Assembly: GCA_025617375.2 (NCBI GenBank)
Contig: JAMYGW020000001.1
Location: 2,108,001-2,172,000, forward strand
Direction of reading: 5' to 3'
DNA: 64,000 nt
Source: Acarospora socialis
Taxonomy: Eukaryota > Ascomycota > Lecanoromycetes > Acarosporales > Acarosporaceae
The position numbers and the translations under genes were made by a program. Numbering within the stretch: the stretch's first letter is position 1; every line of letters begins with the position of its first letter. Shown here in pieces: positions 1 through 10,833 of the stretch. A model generated the notes under the pieces. That model ran no database searches. It was given only the letters and a program-made list of their open reading frames with translations, and was not told where the DNA came from.

Positions 1-1967
1 GAATGTCGGGCTTCCACTCCAAGATCTGATATGTAATTGTCGACATGATATCTCTCCCAGTATGTCCTTCAGCTTGAACGCCCGGGTAGCGAGAGTAGTG
101 TGCTACTAATCTGCCATCGTTACGCAGTTCTTCGGCAATGTGGGTGGTGGCTGGAGAGAGCCAGGAGTGAGTGTAGCCGCGACTGGTGCGTGCATCAGGG
201 ACGGTTCGGCCACTGAGGACTAACAGACAGGATCCGACCGCGTCCCGCCATTTGTTGTAGGCTTCTGATGTGTGCAGTAACGTCTGACTCATCTGAGTAT
301 ATTCGACTTTCAGACTTCGTTGGTTGGTAGACGTCGTTGGGAAAGCTTTAGATAAATACTGCTTGCATGGTTCGAGCTCCATTTCGGGGCACGGGTATTC
401 AATCTAAGAGAGTCAGACCCGGCAGCCTTCAATTTCGTGCGAAGGGAAAAGGCAATGATTAGAGAGAAGTCTTCTTACTTTCAAAGTCTCCTTCAACCTC
501 TCCAATCTTTGCTTGTCTTCGTCTCGATTCTTCACTATTGGAAGATTGTGCATGTTAGCTGGTGCAGACCTTCCAAGCGGAAAGCCGTGGGAGTACATAC
601 GTTCGACTTCTTGCCTAAACTTTTCATACTCGCTCTTGAGGTGCTCAAGGTCTCTAACTAGGACTCCATTCACTCGTTTCAAATCTTTGATTCGATCATT
701 GGACTCTTCCACCGTGTTTTGGATTTTTTGACTCCGTCTATGAAGCTGAAGCATGGCCTCCGCGTTGATTTCAGCAAGCTTTCCGTGAACAGTGGCCACG
801 GTCCGGTCGATCCCCATGGATGGTGGCTTGCCAATTCCCATCCACAGCCTAGCTGTGACAACCGTTGATTAACACAACTAAAATTTTCATGAATCTATAA
901 CACAAAGGAGCCTAGCTACGCTGCGAGAACGAGACAGCGGCCTTAGTGGATTGATGAGTAAACGTCTGGACCTTGAAGAGTGGCCCAGAGATTGTAAGTG
1001 CCGTACTTCATCATGAGAATGGCCAAGAGAATGATAATGTTCGACATGCTGAGGGACATAGAGCGATGGATTCTTACTTGAGAACCGGGTAAAGTAGATT
1101 GACGCGTCTCTCGCGAAATTGATAACCTGCTTATAGACTTCAGTCACCAACATCTTGATCGTTGTCGTAGGATATATCGTAACCCAGTTGTCCAGCTGCG
1201 GAAAGGACTTCCGCAGTTCGAACAGAAGATTTCCAATCTTTGAGTCATTGCCACTCTTGTTGACCACAACCTAGAACTTTCAGTATCCCTGGGTCACTTC
1301 ATGGGCTTGCGGATCCCGTACGATAAACAGTATGGACAGAGTCTCATATGCCACAGTTCCATATATTTGCCCGGCTCCTTTAAGCAATTCGACGATGCCC
1401 GAGTAAGCCTTTAAGAAGTCGGCGAAACTCGTCACGAAGTTCTGGGCCAAGCGCCCATTTTTCTTTCCGCCAGTCAATCGATCGTTTTGATATCCTGTGA
1501 TATCATCCCCCGCATTGGTTAGGGTACCGAGTGCCTGCTTCTTCCAGGATTCATGGTCTTCTTCATGACTCTCGATCTGCTGTTCCAGCTCCGCCTTTGT
1601 GGTCGCGGCACGCTTGCTTTTTAAAAGCCTTCGAAGGTTCTGCCTAGATTGATCGCGTTCTTGGATAGCTTGATTTGCAGGTTGTAATGTTTGACTACCG
1701 ATTTGATTAGTGAGTATGAAGCTCTGCGTGTGATGTTTGTGAATTATCTGTCCTGACTAGAATATTATGACGTTGGTGTTGATGGCTAAGCTGTGTGTAG
1801 CATTTACCGCAACACCATATATACCTGGAGCAAACATCCTTGAACTGTGCAACTTCGCTAATGTTCGCCATTGACAAAATGAGATGTTGGAACCTACTCA
1901 TTGCCGCTGTCAGTGCCCACCTTCGGGAACCATCGAACTGTTCCATCCACTGGGACTTGAGTCGCAT
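1..1967 (-). CDS. DUF7708/STAND-like protein, C-terminus beyond left edge
   Basis: Five exons read on the minus strand: 1967-1825, 1694-1322, 1270-1078, 852-479 and 403 to the window edge, all joined in frame. About 495 residues are visible. A coiled, charged N-terminal part is followed by a DUF7708-like helical segment (FLKAYSGIVELLKGAGQIYG, then the VVVNK and KIGNLL stretch), known from fungal NACHT and ankyrin receptors. A long coiled coil (roughly residues 230-330) follows, then a segment around LLVLSGRT and WLSPATTHIAEEL that resembles the start of the NTPase region of these proteins but has no canonical GxxxxGKS P-loop in what I can see. I infer a STAND-like signalling or incompatibility protein; no function is proven. 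It is divergent from the AAA+ gene that starts 646 bp away. The DUF7708 family call is from memory of its motifs. Confidence 0.7.
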
Positions 1968-2613
1968 CTTGTGTCGCTAGACTGGGTGACGATGAGTCCA
2001 TTGCTCGGCAGTTGAACAGTCAAAAACTGTTCGTCGTAGCATCATGGTTCCCAGACTCTTGCACTTTTATCTACCTAGCAGCAGCCGCCAAATGGGGCTT
2101 TGCTTAGACGGAACAATGAACGAGGCTGCACTCGTTGCTGAACCAGATATCCACGAACCAACCTATCATGTTATTTCCCTGCTATGGGCCCCAACCAAGT
2201 GAACCCCACCATACCATCAAGTCAATGCAACTGTTGGGGTTCAATCCTATTGTGGGCTGTTTGATAGTACTGAGCTCCGAGTCTGGGCCCATCTTCTGCA
2301 AATTCGCGTTTCGGAATGTTCTGATCTGACCAACCCGATCCTGGGCTCGACGCGTACAAAGCTATGAATAGTATCCCCGTTCCTAGCCTTTTTTACGAAG
2401 CCTATCGGAGGCGCGTGTTGCCAACCATGATGGAGGCGGACAAGGCTAAGGAAAGGGAACGTGGCTCAGAATAAGTAGAAGTAAAGCGCAGAGATCCCTT
2501 CTCAACCATGAGTTCTCCAACAGCCTGATTCTGTCTCATTACCTTGCTGGGGAGGCAAGGGACTGTCAAAGTCCTAACTCAGAAGCTTTGAGCCTTGAAC
2601 GAATTTGGCAGCC
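1968..2613. promoter_or_regulatory. Divergent intergenic region between STAND-like and AAA+ genes
   Basis: This 646-bp spacer separates the two start codons and must hold both promoters. I see no convincing TATA box and no other gene. The shared spacer would allow joint control of the two accessory genes, which is inference. Confidence 0.5.
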
Positions 2614-5600
2614 ATGGGAGATCAAGAACCAAAACCGAGTGCGAATGGGTCGGCAACAGTACGCTTCTCCATGCCATCTTAACACTACAATACTAATGCT
2701 AAACTGTCAGTTGTCCATGAACACAGAGGCGAGCCTGCAGCACCGGTACACGTCGCTGCTAGAAACACGTATTGCTCAGCTGGAAGCTATAATCAAGAAT
2801 TCTTCCAAACATCTCCCCGATTTGCCTGTGGACAAGGACATAATATCGACGTTCAACGACACGAAAAACGACAACGATAAGAGCAGCAAGGTAGACCATA
2901 ACAACTTAGCGGAGGTTAATAAACAGATTGAAAGCAATCCCAATTGTGAGGTATGATACCCTTCACATCCCAGCATTGGCAATTTGTAGCTTGCATTGCC
3001 TTCAGAGCATAAATGACAAAATCCTTTCCAGGCCTCCAAGTACCAAAAGAAGGACGAGAATAAGAAAGCGAAGTCGAGATACCGAATCGTTGTTCGACAA
3101 TTCGATAAAGTTACTAGGAATTATCGAGAAGTCGATGATATTGAAGCTGGCCAGACAAAGACCGAGAAAGGAGACGTCGCGTTCACCTTTCGAAGGTTAT
3201 TGGACTCTGGAACTGGATTAATGGATTCGTTCAGTGAAATCGACATCGAAGATAATGGGCTCCGCGAAATGCTCAAGGAACAGATAGGAGGCGACTACCC
3301 GGGTCAGAACTTCGATGGAGACACTGTCAATATGACGGCGCCATTCGCACCACTGGTATGTGCATGACCAGCAAACTCAAATCAACCAAGCTATGTCGAA
3401 GAAAGCATTCTTAGCGATAAATTCAAAGGTTACTTACCATCAGCGTACATCTTGCGGGGCTAACTCCGTCCTCTCTCTCAGGTGCATAACTGGACAAAGT
3501 TAGAGGAGGCAGCCAAGCCAAACCCAGATGAGCCTGCCAAAAAGCAGGCACGCGAGGATCTCGAACGACTCCTGGAATGTGTGACAACCGCACCAGAACT
3601 TGAGCAATATTTTAAGACGCGGGAGTCTAATCTGGGTGCATCCATTACCACCTACCAAACTATGTGGACCTTATTCGCTCCCAAGACGAAAATAGTCGCA
3701 AAGCCTTTCTTGAACACTCTCCAGATCTTCGAAGTTGCTGGTGCGCCACTGTCTTGGGATTCTTCGCCTCCCGCGAAACTCAATGTTTTGGTTTGGTGTT
3801 GGGACTGGAATGGAAAAGAGATGATCAAGGTCTATTACTGTCTCCCAATTAAGAAGTTCCGCGGAACCATAGATATTAACCAACTCCTCTGCTACCCAGT
3901 TGACTACCATAAAGACGGTAGTAACAAAGACAGAGAAGAACTTTTTGCAACAGTGCGAGAGCGAGGAGCCAGATACAGCAAAATCGTTCGCAGCAAACCA
4001 GGCGCGACACAGATGTATGCTTATAACGGCGAGGCCCTTTCTGAGAGTCAACAGATTCTGAGATCCGCTGGAGATGACTCGGTGAGGGTATCGTCCCTGT
4101 CATGATATCCCTTACTGAACATCTTGAATAAGGAGAGCAACACTCAATCGTTAGTAAATGATGACGATCGGATCTCTTCCGGCTCGGCTAGGCATAGTCG
4201 CCGGAAACAAGTCTCGGTGGGTATCTCCAGAACAATGAACATGGCTCAGAGCTGATAAGCTGTTCAGATAAAAGGGAAGTTCATTGTCGATCCCGAGGCT
4301 TTCCTGCAGTACGGTAGGTGTTCACACTTCGACAAGGCGTCCCGTGCATGTAGCTGATGTATGTGTAGGAGCCAGCAGTCATTCACTCGGCGAGTATGAG
4401 CCAGTGTTTATTGGAGATCTAAGCAACCTATCGGATGAGCCGCACCTACAAGAGGAACCCTGTGAACGAGTGTCCAGTGAGGAGGACTTCTTGCTATACC
4501 CACCACGAGTGCTGGGCTATTCAACAAAAGAGAAGATGTGGGGCCAATTTGAAGTTGACCGAACTTCGAACGCACCAGGCAAACAAATCTTCAAATTCAA
4601 GGAGAAGCTCCAACTGGACGACAGGTATAAGTTGATGATCCAAGCCTTGATCGATGAGCATGAAGGCAGAGCTGAGATTAAGGACGTCGTTGAGGATAAG
4701 GGGAAAGGGCTTGTACTTCTGTTACACGGTAAGCTAGATTCGCCTCAGCTTTCACTACCTCAAGTAACAACTTGAGAAGGTCCTCCAGGCGTAGGGAAGA
4801 CGGTTAGTATTCCAGATTTCTCACAAAACAGGGGATTAAAGCTCACGTTCGTTCTTCGTATGTAGCTCACTGCAGAGACAATCGCGGAAGCTACTGGAAA
4901 GCCCCTATTCGTCGTCAGCGTAGCTGAAATCGGACTGAACGCTTCCAAAGCCGAAAAGAACCTGGAGCAAATGTTCTACCTCGCTGGGAAGTGGGAGGCG
5001 GTCTTGCTGGTGTAAGGATGACCGTCTAACATTCATCTTTCTGCTTTATAAGCTCGTTACTGACCAAACCTTAGCGACGAAGCCGATGTGTTCTTGGAGA
5101 TGCGCTCCAGTCAGTCGGATCCAAACAGGAACGCTCTCGTGTCAGGTACGTACCTCAGATCAAGGCAATCCCGTTGAGTAGGTTGTTGACTTTACACAGT
5201 CCTACTGCGCGTCCTCGAATACGTGTGTACACCCACTTTCTTTTACAGAAACCCTTCATCCTTTTCTGCGAGCGAGGCTCCCTATTCCTGGTTCATCACC
5301 ACTAACTTTTCAAAGTATCATGGCATCATGATCCTTACGACAAATCGTGTCACAGCTATAGACATTGCCGTTCAATCAAGGATCCACCTCGCAATCCGCT
5401 ATGACGATTTGACCAAGGAACAGAAACGAAGCGTGTTCAAGCTCTTCCTCAATCAACTCAAACCTGAAAGTATCAAGGATAAGAAAAGTATCCTCGAGTT
5501 CATCGACGAGTGGGGAAGTGAGTACAAACTCAATGGCCGCCAAATTCGCAACGTGATGTCGTCGGCGCTGTCGCTAGCTCGCAGTTCAGCGAAGGAGCAT

Positions 5601-5732
5601 GATGGTGATGGAAGACTTACGGAAAAGCATCTCAAGCGGGTGTTGACCATTACGAAGGATTTCCAGGAGCAGCTTGAGGCCATAACGACGGATCATAGAG
5701 CCACGAACGAGGCCACACGTTCTCGGAAATGA
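2614..5732 (+). CDS. AAA+ ATPase with DUF7025-like middle domain
   Basis: Twelve exons: 2614-2658, 2711-2950, 3032-3355, 3482-4081, 4133-4216, 4268-4313, 4369-4728, 4780-4802, 4866-5011, 5075-5145, 5200-5222 and 5316-5732. They give 792 residues in an unbroken frame. The N-terminus is a short coiled coil (LETRIAQLEAII). Residues about 215-330 (YQTMWTLFAPKT) match the DUF7025-type middle region of fungal AAA proteins. The ATPase core has Walker A GPPGVGKT (567-574), Walker B LLVDEAD (D624, E625) and sensor 1 ILTTNRV (660-666), with a helical lid after it. ATP hydrolysis looks intact. Substrate is unknown; these proteins are common and lineage-expanded in moulds. The start sits in a good context (gccATGg). 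The Walker A codons are split between exons 7 and 8, and exons 8 and 11 are only 23 nt each. Confidence 0.85.
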
Positions 5733-6817
5733 TACACAACACGGTCTATGCGTAGTTCAAATACATATCACGTTACGTAGTGAATCCACTTGTGGTTCTT
5801 ATTCTTCCCGCCGTACTCTTTTCCCAGTAGTTGATACCACAGAATCACTGGCCCATTATTCAAGAGCTCTTGCCTGATTGATCGCTCAAACAGGCCATCG
5901 GTCGATCGAAGACACATGCTATTGAGAAAACCACAGCAATAGAGTATGAGCCGGCTGGAGCAAGGCACACCCATAATGCTCGGGCCTTTCTCATGCGCTG
6001 TGCAGTAGAACAATGCTCAACGACGAGTGTTTAATGGAATTTCCCATCCGTTCAAGGTTTGATAACGTAAAGATGAGGTCGCTAAAGCCTCGCCAGAAAG
6101 ATAAATGTCGACACGAACCATTGGAGAAGACAATCATGTGAGTATCAGACAGGCTTAGATGCGTGGGTGCCCAAGTTCATACGGTGGCTCTCACTCCGAG
6201 CAGGTTCACATCGCTCTGCTGTGCTGTCGAAAGTCCTGGGCACTAGCTTGTTATTAAGGTAATGTAGCAATCAAAGCAGGTTCCAATTAGCGCTTTCGGA
6301 GTTGATGCTGTCGTCTCTTATGTAAAAGCGCAAGGTACATCGCGAGTTGAACAGCCACGAGCGCCATAGACGGCTGATATACTCAGCTACCTAGCAACGG
6401 GCAAGTGGTGAGCTGAACTTTAGGCTTCTTTTGGACTACTTGAGTATAACAAGTTGTCTCGGCATTTTGCAGGACCAGAGTTGGCGGCCACGTTGATAGC
6501 CTTCAGTTTTGAATTGTACCACATCGCAGGTAGAACGCAGCGCTGTGGACCTACAAGGAGTCTTAGATTCAGGTTGAAGGGATGTGAAAGGTAGCGTGCA
6601 GATACGGTGACCCATAGCAGCCAAGAATGCTCCGCCGGGCAAACGGCTTGTAGATAACGAGACGTCAGAGCCTCTAAGGTACACACCAACCACCCTTTCC
6701 CGGCACGAACTCGTGAGGGGGTGGCATTGCCCGCCAGCACAGTCGCACCGCTCACATCAAACATCCGCGACTGCGAACAGTAGCAAAGCTCCAGCATGCG
6801 CCTTCCAATCCCACAAC
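5733..6817. other. Intergenic, nothing assigned
   Basis: Short open frames occur on both strands here but lack codon bias, recognisable domains or consistent splice signals. It lies between the 3' end of the AAA+ gene and the start of the 2EXR gene. Confidence 0.5.
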
Positions 6818-7504
6818 ATGCCCACTGAAGCTCCCCACCGCCCACTGGCACCCTCCACCCTCCGCCCCTTCACCTTCCTGTCCCTGCCCCCGGAGATCCG
6901 CAACGCCATCTACCACCTCCTCCTGACGCACAACCACGCCATCCACGCGCCCTCCTGCCACCAGCTCTCCCCCACCCTCCCCATCCCCCTCGGCATCCAC
7001 CCGGCCCTCCTCTCGACCTGCGCCCAAATCCACACCGAAGCCGCCTCCATCCTCTACGGCGCCAACCGCTTCCAAGCGCACCCGTCCCTGCTGACGGGCA
7101 TGACGTTTGCGCTGGACGCGGCGCGGCCGATCGTCTCCGCCCGCGTCGTCGCGCTCATCAGGCGCTTCCATCTGCGCGTAAGGCTGGATTGCGATCCGAA
7201 TTATGGTGGGGAGGCGCTGGTGAGGGCGTTTAGTGGCATCGACGAGCTGCAGGTCGAGGTCTTTCAGGCGAGTTATGGGAATAGTGATTTTCGCGTGCTG
7301 GAGCTGTTTGCGGGGATTAGGGGCGTGAGGAAGGCGAGTGTGTTTGGGAGTGTGGCGAGGGAGTTTGCGAGCTGGTTGGAGGCGTGTATGGAGGGCGCCG
7401 TTGGCGCGACTCCGACGTGCTGGGGAAGAGAGGGGCTTGAGGGGTTGGGGTTACATGATAAGGTGCTTGGGGGGTACGATGTCTGGGTTCACGGCGGTAG
7501 ATGA
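6818..7504 (+). CDS. 2EXR/F-box-like domain protein
   Basis: A single exon of 228 residues. I chose the ATG at 6818 (cacaacATGCCC) over the in-frame one at 6713 because the conserved part begins just after it. The segment FTFLSLPPEIRNAIYHLLL is the signature of the fungal 2EXR/F-box-like family, followed by LLSTCAQIHTEAASILYGAN, also typical. Members are usually unannotated; some may act as substrate adaptors of SCF ubiquitin ligases, which is inference. Codon usage changes sharply within the gene: almost every codon ends in C up to about 7130, and after about 7200 codons end in G or T with AGG and TTG common. The strongest case of the compositional switch is here. Confidence 0.8.
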   Translation: MPTEAPHRPLAPSTLRPFTFLSLPPEIRNAIYHLLLTHNHAIHAPSCHQLSPTLPIPLGIHPALLSTCAQIHTEAASILYGANRFQAHPSLLTGMTFALDAARPIVSARVVALIRRFHLRVRLDCDPNYGGEALVRAFSGIDELQVEVFQASYGNSDFRVLELFAGIRGVRKASVFGSVAREFASWLEACMEGAVGATPTCWGREGLEGLGLHDKVLGGYDVWVHGGR

Positions 7505-7824
7505 GCCAATTCGGGAGAGCATTGCTTGACTTGTGGACGTTGTACAATGTTTCTTGGTGCCGACTGTGCTTGCTCCTTTGGTCGAAGCATTCCCTCCCTC
7601 CGGCAGCCACACTGCGGGCGACCGCAAGGGTTACAGTACCCCTGAGTCCGATATAGGTTCGTCCAAGGGTTGCCACATCAGTGCTTCATGCCATATATAC
7701 AAGATGATTGGTATAGTGCGCCTCTCATGCTCCGCCGCTATGCTTCGGCTTTGACTTAAACCAAACCGGTCTTTGCTGATAGTCGAAAAAATCGAAAACA
7801 AAACTCGCCAGTCCCGCTGAAGAG
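7505..7824. other. Convergent 3' spacer
   Basis: This 320-bp gap lies between two convergent genes (2EXR and zinc carrier). I see no gene; it presumably holds both polyadenylation sites. Confidence 0.5.
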
Positions 7825-9305
7825 TTACGCTTTGTCTACACTTAACTGCATTGCGACCTCCCATTTCTGCCCACCGGTGCCATAGCCTCCTCCCAGGCGA
7901 TTCCGTATTAGACTCGTGATCCTGTCCCTGAGCCTTGTAAGATTTCCTTCCGTGCCCCTTACTCTGAGCTTGAGATTCGCCATGCACAATCCGTAGTGAA
8001 CTTGCCAGAACCTCGCTTCATCAATCGCAGTGACAGAAGGATCAGATTCTATGTCTCGTAGCACATCCGGAACGCCGTTGCCAGAATATGACATGAGGAG
8101 CATTGAGCCGAGTGTCGTCACCAGGCGGACTCCGAGGATGCACATCGATATGGCGATCGTACTTGATAAAGCCCGATCAAGCCAGATGTACATCTGAATG
8201 GACAGTAACGGAAGCAAAAGCAGAAGCGCGGAGCATGAGAGAGTGAGAAAGTGCGATGGATTGGCCAGTATTGAGGGTAATGACTCCATGTACGCGAATC
8301 GCATTGCCTTACCGATGCGAGCGTGATTCTTCAGTCCAAGGGCAGAGATGAGAGTCGAGACAATGGCGAGAAGAGATGCAACATCGACGCTGCCAGGGGA
8401 TACGCGGTCATGTTCATGCTGGTGATGTGGCTCGTGTCCGATGCCTTCAAGGACATGTTGAGTGGTATGCGAGATCAGGTCGAAGCCCATAAATAATAAG
8501 AGAACCGACATGGCAAACCCCGCCAAGACTTCTGCTCGCTCAAGACCAAATGGATGTCGTATGCTGGATCTCTTCCAGACCTCAAAGTTTCCGAGCACGT
8601 CAACCACGACGCACAGCATCGCTCCGAGCGAGTCGAAGAGAATCAAATGTGATAATGCCGTCAGCGCCAACGATCCTTGGGCACTCCAAAGAGTATAAGC
8701 CGCCACAGCCATGTGAGAAATGCTCCACCAAAACCGGGTTTTCTGCTCTCTGGACATGCTTCTTCGGCATTCTTGGAATGTAGGGATTGGTAGGGAGTTT
8801 GGCAAGGTCAAGGGTGCTCGTGGAGGGGGCTCGAGAAAGATCTGGTGGGAGACGCTGCTGTGTTTGTACTTATGACCGCGTCGTTGTCCAACGCTCTGTA
8901 ATCGTGCTGTTAGCTGTGTGCGCTGTGAAGCCATGTATAAAGACGTACTGATCTTGCGACTGGAGATTTCGCCAGAGTCGTGGTCTGGAAATTGAAAGGA
9001 CCCCTGAGATCTTCTCCTGACCCACTCTTCGGATTACCGGCGCTATCAAGGGACATAGAACTATACACTGAGTTCGTACTCGCTGGACTCAAAGGGTTGG
9101 CCGGAGATGCCGTCACTGAAACCAACGCGCCATATCTCCCAACTGGAAAGTTCTCGACCATGGGCGACAGCGCATTAGGATCGAAGGACGTCTTCATTGG
9201 AGAGGTCATGACTCCCTCCAAGCCTAAGCCCGCGGTTTGATATTCATCTTCCGGAGGTGGTGTTGGTGTTCGGGGCGGCGCAGGTATAGGCAAGGTGGTG
9301 GCCAT
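7825..9305 (-). CDS. zrg17: ZRG17-type cation diffusion facilitator (zinc carrier)
   Basis: Two exons, 9305-8949 and 8895-7825 (53-nt intron), encode 475 residues. A proline/serine-rich cytosolic N-terminus of about 160 residues precedes the membrane domain. Membrane helices include the AYTLWSAQGSLALTALSHLI region, AGFAMSVLLLFMGFDLI, VASLLAIVSTLISALGL, HFLTLSCSALLLLLPLLS and TIAISMCILGVRLVTTLGSM. The phrase HPFGLERAEVLAGF is typical of the CDF family. A His-rich loop (HEPHHQHEHD) may bind zinc. The paired His/Asp metal site usual in helix 5 is absent: the helix reads NPSHFLTL, as expected for the ZRG17 branch, which is known to work as the partner of MSC2 in supplying zinc to the ER. It is divergent from the gene at 9724. 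Confidence 0.82.
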
Positions 9306-9723
9306 GGCAAACAGCGGTGCTAGGAGCTAAAGCATAAGCTAATCGATCTTGTGAAATGATGAGACAGCTCAATATTGATGTTATTATGCAAGCTCATGAT
9401 TGTGTTGTTTGTTCTGATGCTCGATGTGGCTTAGTCTTGATCCTGGGACCGCTTTCATTTCGGCAGAACATTAAAGCGGGTACTCCCGAACCCCTTAACT
9501 TCCTCTCAGTACGTTAGTAACTTAGTAGCCATACGGTACTCCTCGTTCAGAATGGAAGCAAGTCCAAGCTACACATCATGACCCAAACCTTATACTTCCC
9601 GGAGCAGGGGGATTCAGGGAACGCGACTCACCCGAAGACACGTCGTTTGTCGCGGTAGTAGCGACAGAAGCCATCAGCGGCTGAGCGCACAGAGAATTCG
9701 GATGGGTAGCAAAGGAAGGTACT
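9306..9723. promoter_or_regulatory. Divergent promoter region, zinc carrier / two-TM protein
   Basis: A 418-bp spacer between two start codons on opposite strands. An open frame on the minus strand overlaps its right end, but nothing supports it as a gene. No specific element was recognised. Confidence 0.4.
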
Positions 9724-10833
9724 ATGGAAAATGGATCTGTCGTCTCAAACGACGACGGGGAAGGCCACCATAACGAAAATGGTGAGAAGATGATAAGATT
9801 CTTCAGAGAACGGAGCAGCAGCATCAACGGTCCCGGAGGTCACAAGAGGAGCCTTTCTGGTAGCATACTCTCGAAGCTTTCGTTTCTGCGGCTTAATCAA
9901 GGCGACGACGAACCTCTTCCTCCTCAACCACCAAGCGATGGGATGGACGAGAGCCCAGTAGCGCACCGTGAACATAGCGAAGATATGACTCCGCCGGTAC
10001 AACAGCGAAAGAAAACCAGGAAACGGAAAGGGTCCTTGAGGAAGACCGCGCTTCTGGGTACTGGAAGGCTGCGCACTGAAGGGCGCGAGAGACGTGGCTC
10101 AACGCTTGAGCATATTAAGTCACTGCACGATGTACAGCAGGAAAACCTTCCTATGGACCGTGACGCCAGTGCTCAAGACGTGCAGTCAGGACCTCAGAAA
10201 AGCTCTGATGGGTTAAGTTCTCTGGGATCGAAAAGCGTGCATCAGAATGGACATATCTACTCCTCGAAACAAGAAACCCAGGCTGTCGAGCATAAAGGCT
10301 TTGTCTCCACAATGACAAAGCCCACGCCGGGTTATACATCGACAACCGATGACGATGACGTTATCACGTTTCCCCGCGTGTCGAGCTCTGTCCACACTGT
10401 TCCTCCAGTTAAGAAGCTCTCCTCCTCTGGGTCAGATTCCTATTTTCCAGCGCAAAGTGGTCTTGTCCAACGACGACGTTCCAGCCATAAGCCCAAATCT
10501 CCCCTGAGAACATTGGCCAACGAAGCTACTGCGCCACCCGAGGACTGGGACTACGCTGATACCGAATGGTGGGGCTGGGTAGTCTTGGTGGTGACTTGGT
10601 TGGTTTTTGTCATCGGTATGGGAAGCTGTTTCGGGGTGTGGAGCTGGGCTTGGGACGTTGGAGAGACACCTTACGCGCCACCAGAGCTCGAGGACGACCC
10701 GACGCTGCCGATTGTGGGATATTATCCGGCGTTGATCATACTCACCGCAGTCATGGCTTGGGTTTGGGTCGTGGTGGCTTGGGTAGGAATGAAGTACTTT
10801 AAGCATGCCAAGATATCTGGTGAAGATGTATAG
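9724..10833 (+). CDS. Fungal membrane protein with two C-terminal TM helices, function unknown
   Basis: A single exon of 369 residues. The first 270 residues are polar and disordered, rich in Ser, Lys and Arg, with basic/Ser clusters (RSSSINGPGGHKRSLSGS, KKTRKRKGSLRK) that look like kinase targets. The C-terminus has two membrane helices: WGWVVLVVTWLVFVIGMGSC (about 287-306) and ALIILTAVMAWVWVVVAWVG (about 335-355), joined by an acidic, proline-containing loop (YAPPELEDDPTLP). The tail is short and basic. The layout, with an aromatic-rich TM pair and a YYP motif before the second helix, resembles PIG-P-type proteins of the GPI-anchor pathway, but I do not see enough to assign that. An upstream exon could have been missed, since the frame stays open to 9685. 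Confidence 0.7.
   Translation: MENGSVVSNDDGEGHHNENGEKMIRFFRERSSSINGPGGHKRSLSGSILSKLSFLRLNQGDDEPLPPQPPSDGMDESPVAHREHSEDMTPPVQQRKKTRKRKGSLRKTALLGTGRLRTEGRERRGSTLEHIKSLHDVQQENLPMDRDASAQDVQSGPQKSSDGLSSLGSKSVHQNGHIYSSKQETQAVEHKGFVSTMTKPTPGYTSTTDDDDVITFPRVSSSVHTVPPVKKLSSSGSDSYFPAQSGLVQRRRSSHKPKSPLRTLANEATAPPEDWDYADTEWWGWVVLVVTWLVFVIGMGSCFGVWSWAWDVGETPYAPPELEDDPTLPIVGYYPALIILTAVMAWVWVVVAWVGMKYFKHAKISGEDV

Noticed and set aside
887-1077. Continuation of the STAND-like frame past 1078
   Set aside because: The protein pattern stops at YFTRFSS and resumes at RLWMGIGKPPSMGID after a 225-nt intron; the read-through tail is His/Ser/Arg-rich and unlike the family.
6752-7171. Minus-strand open frame of 139 residues
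   Set aside because: It mirrors the C-rich coding strand of the 2EXR gene and is only a shadow, rich in Gly, Glu and Asp.
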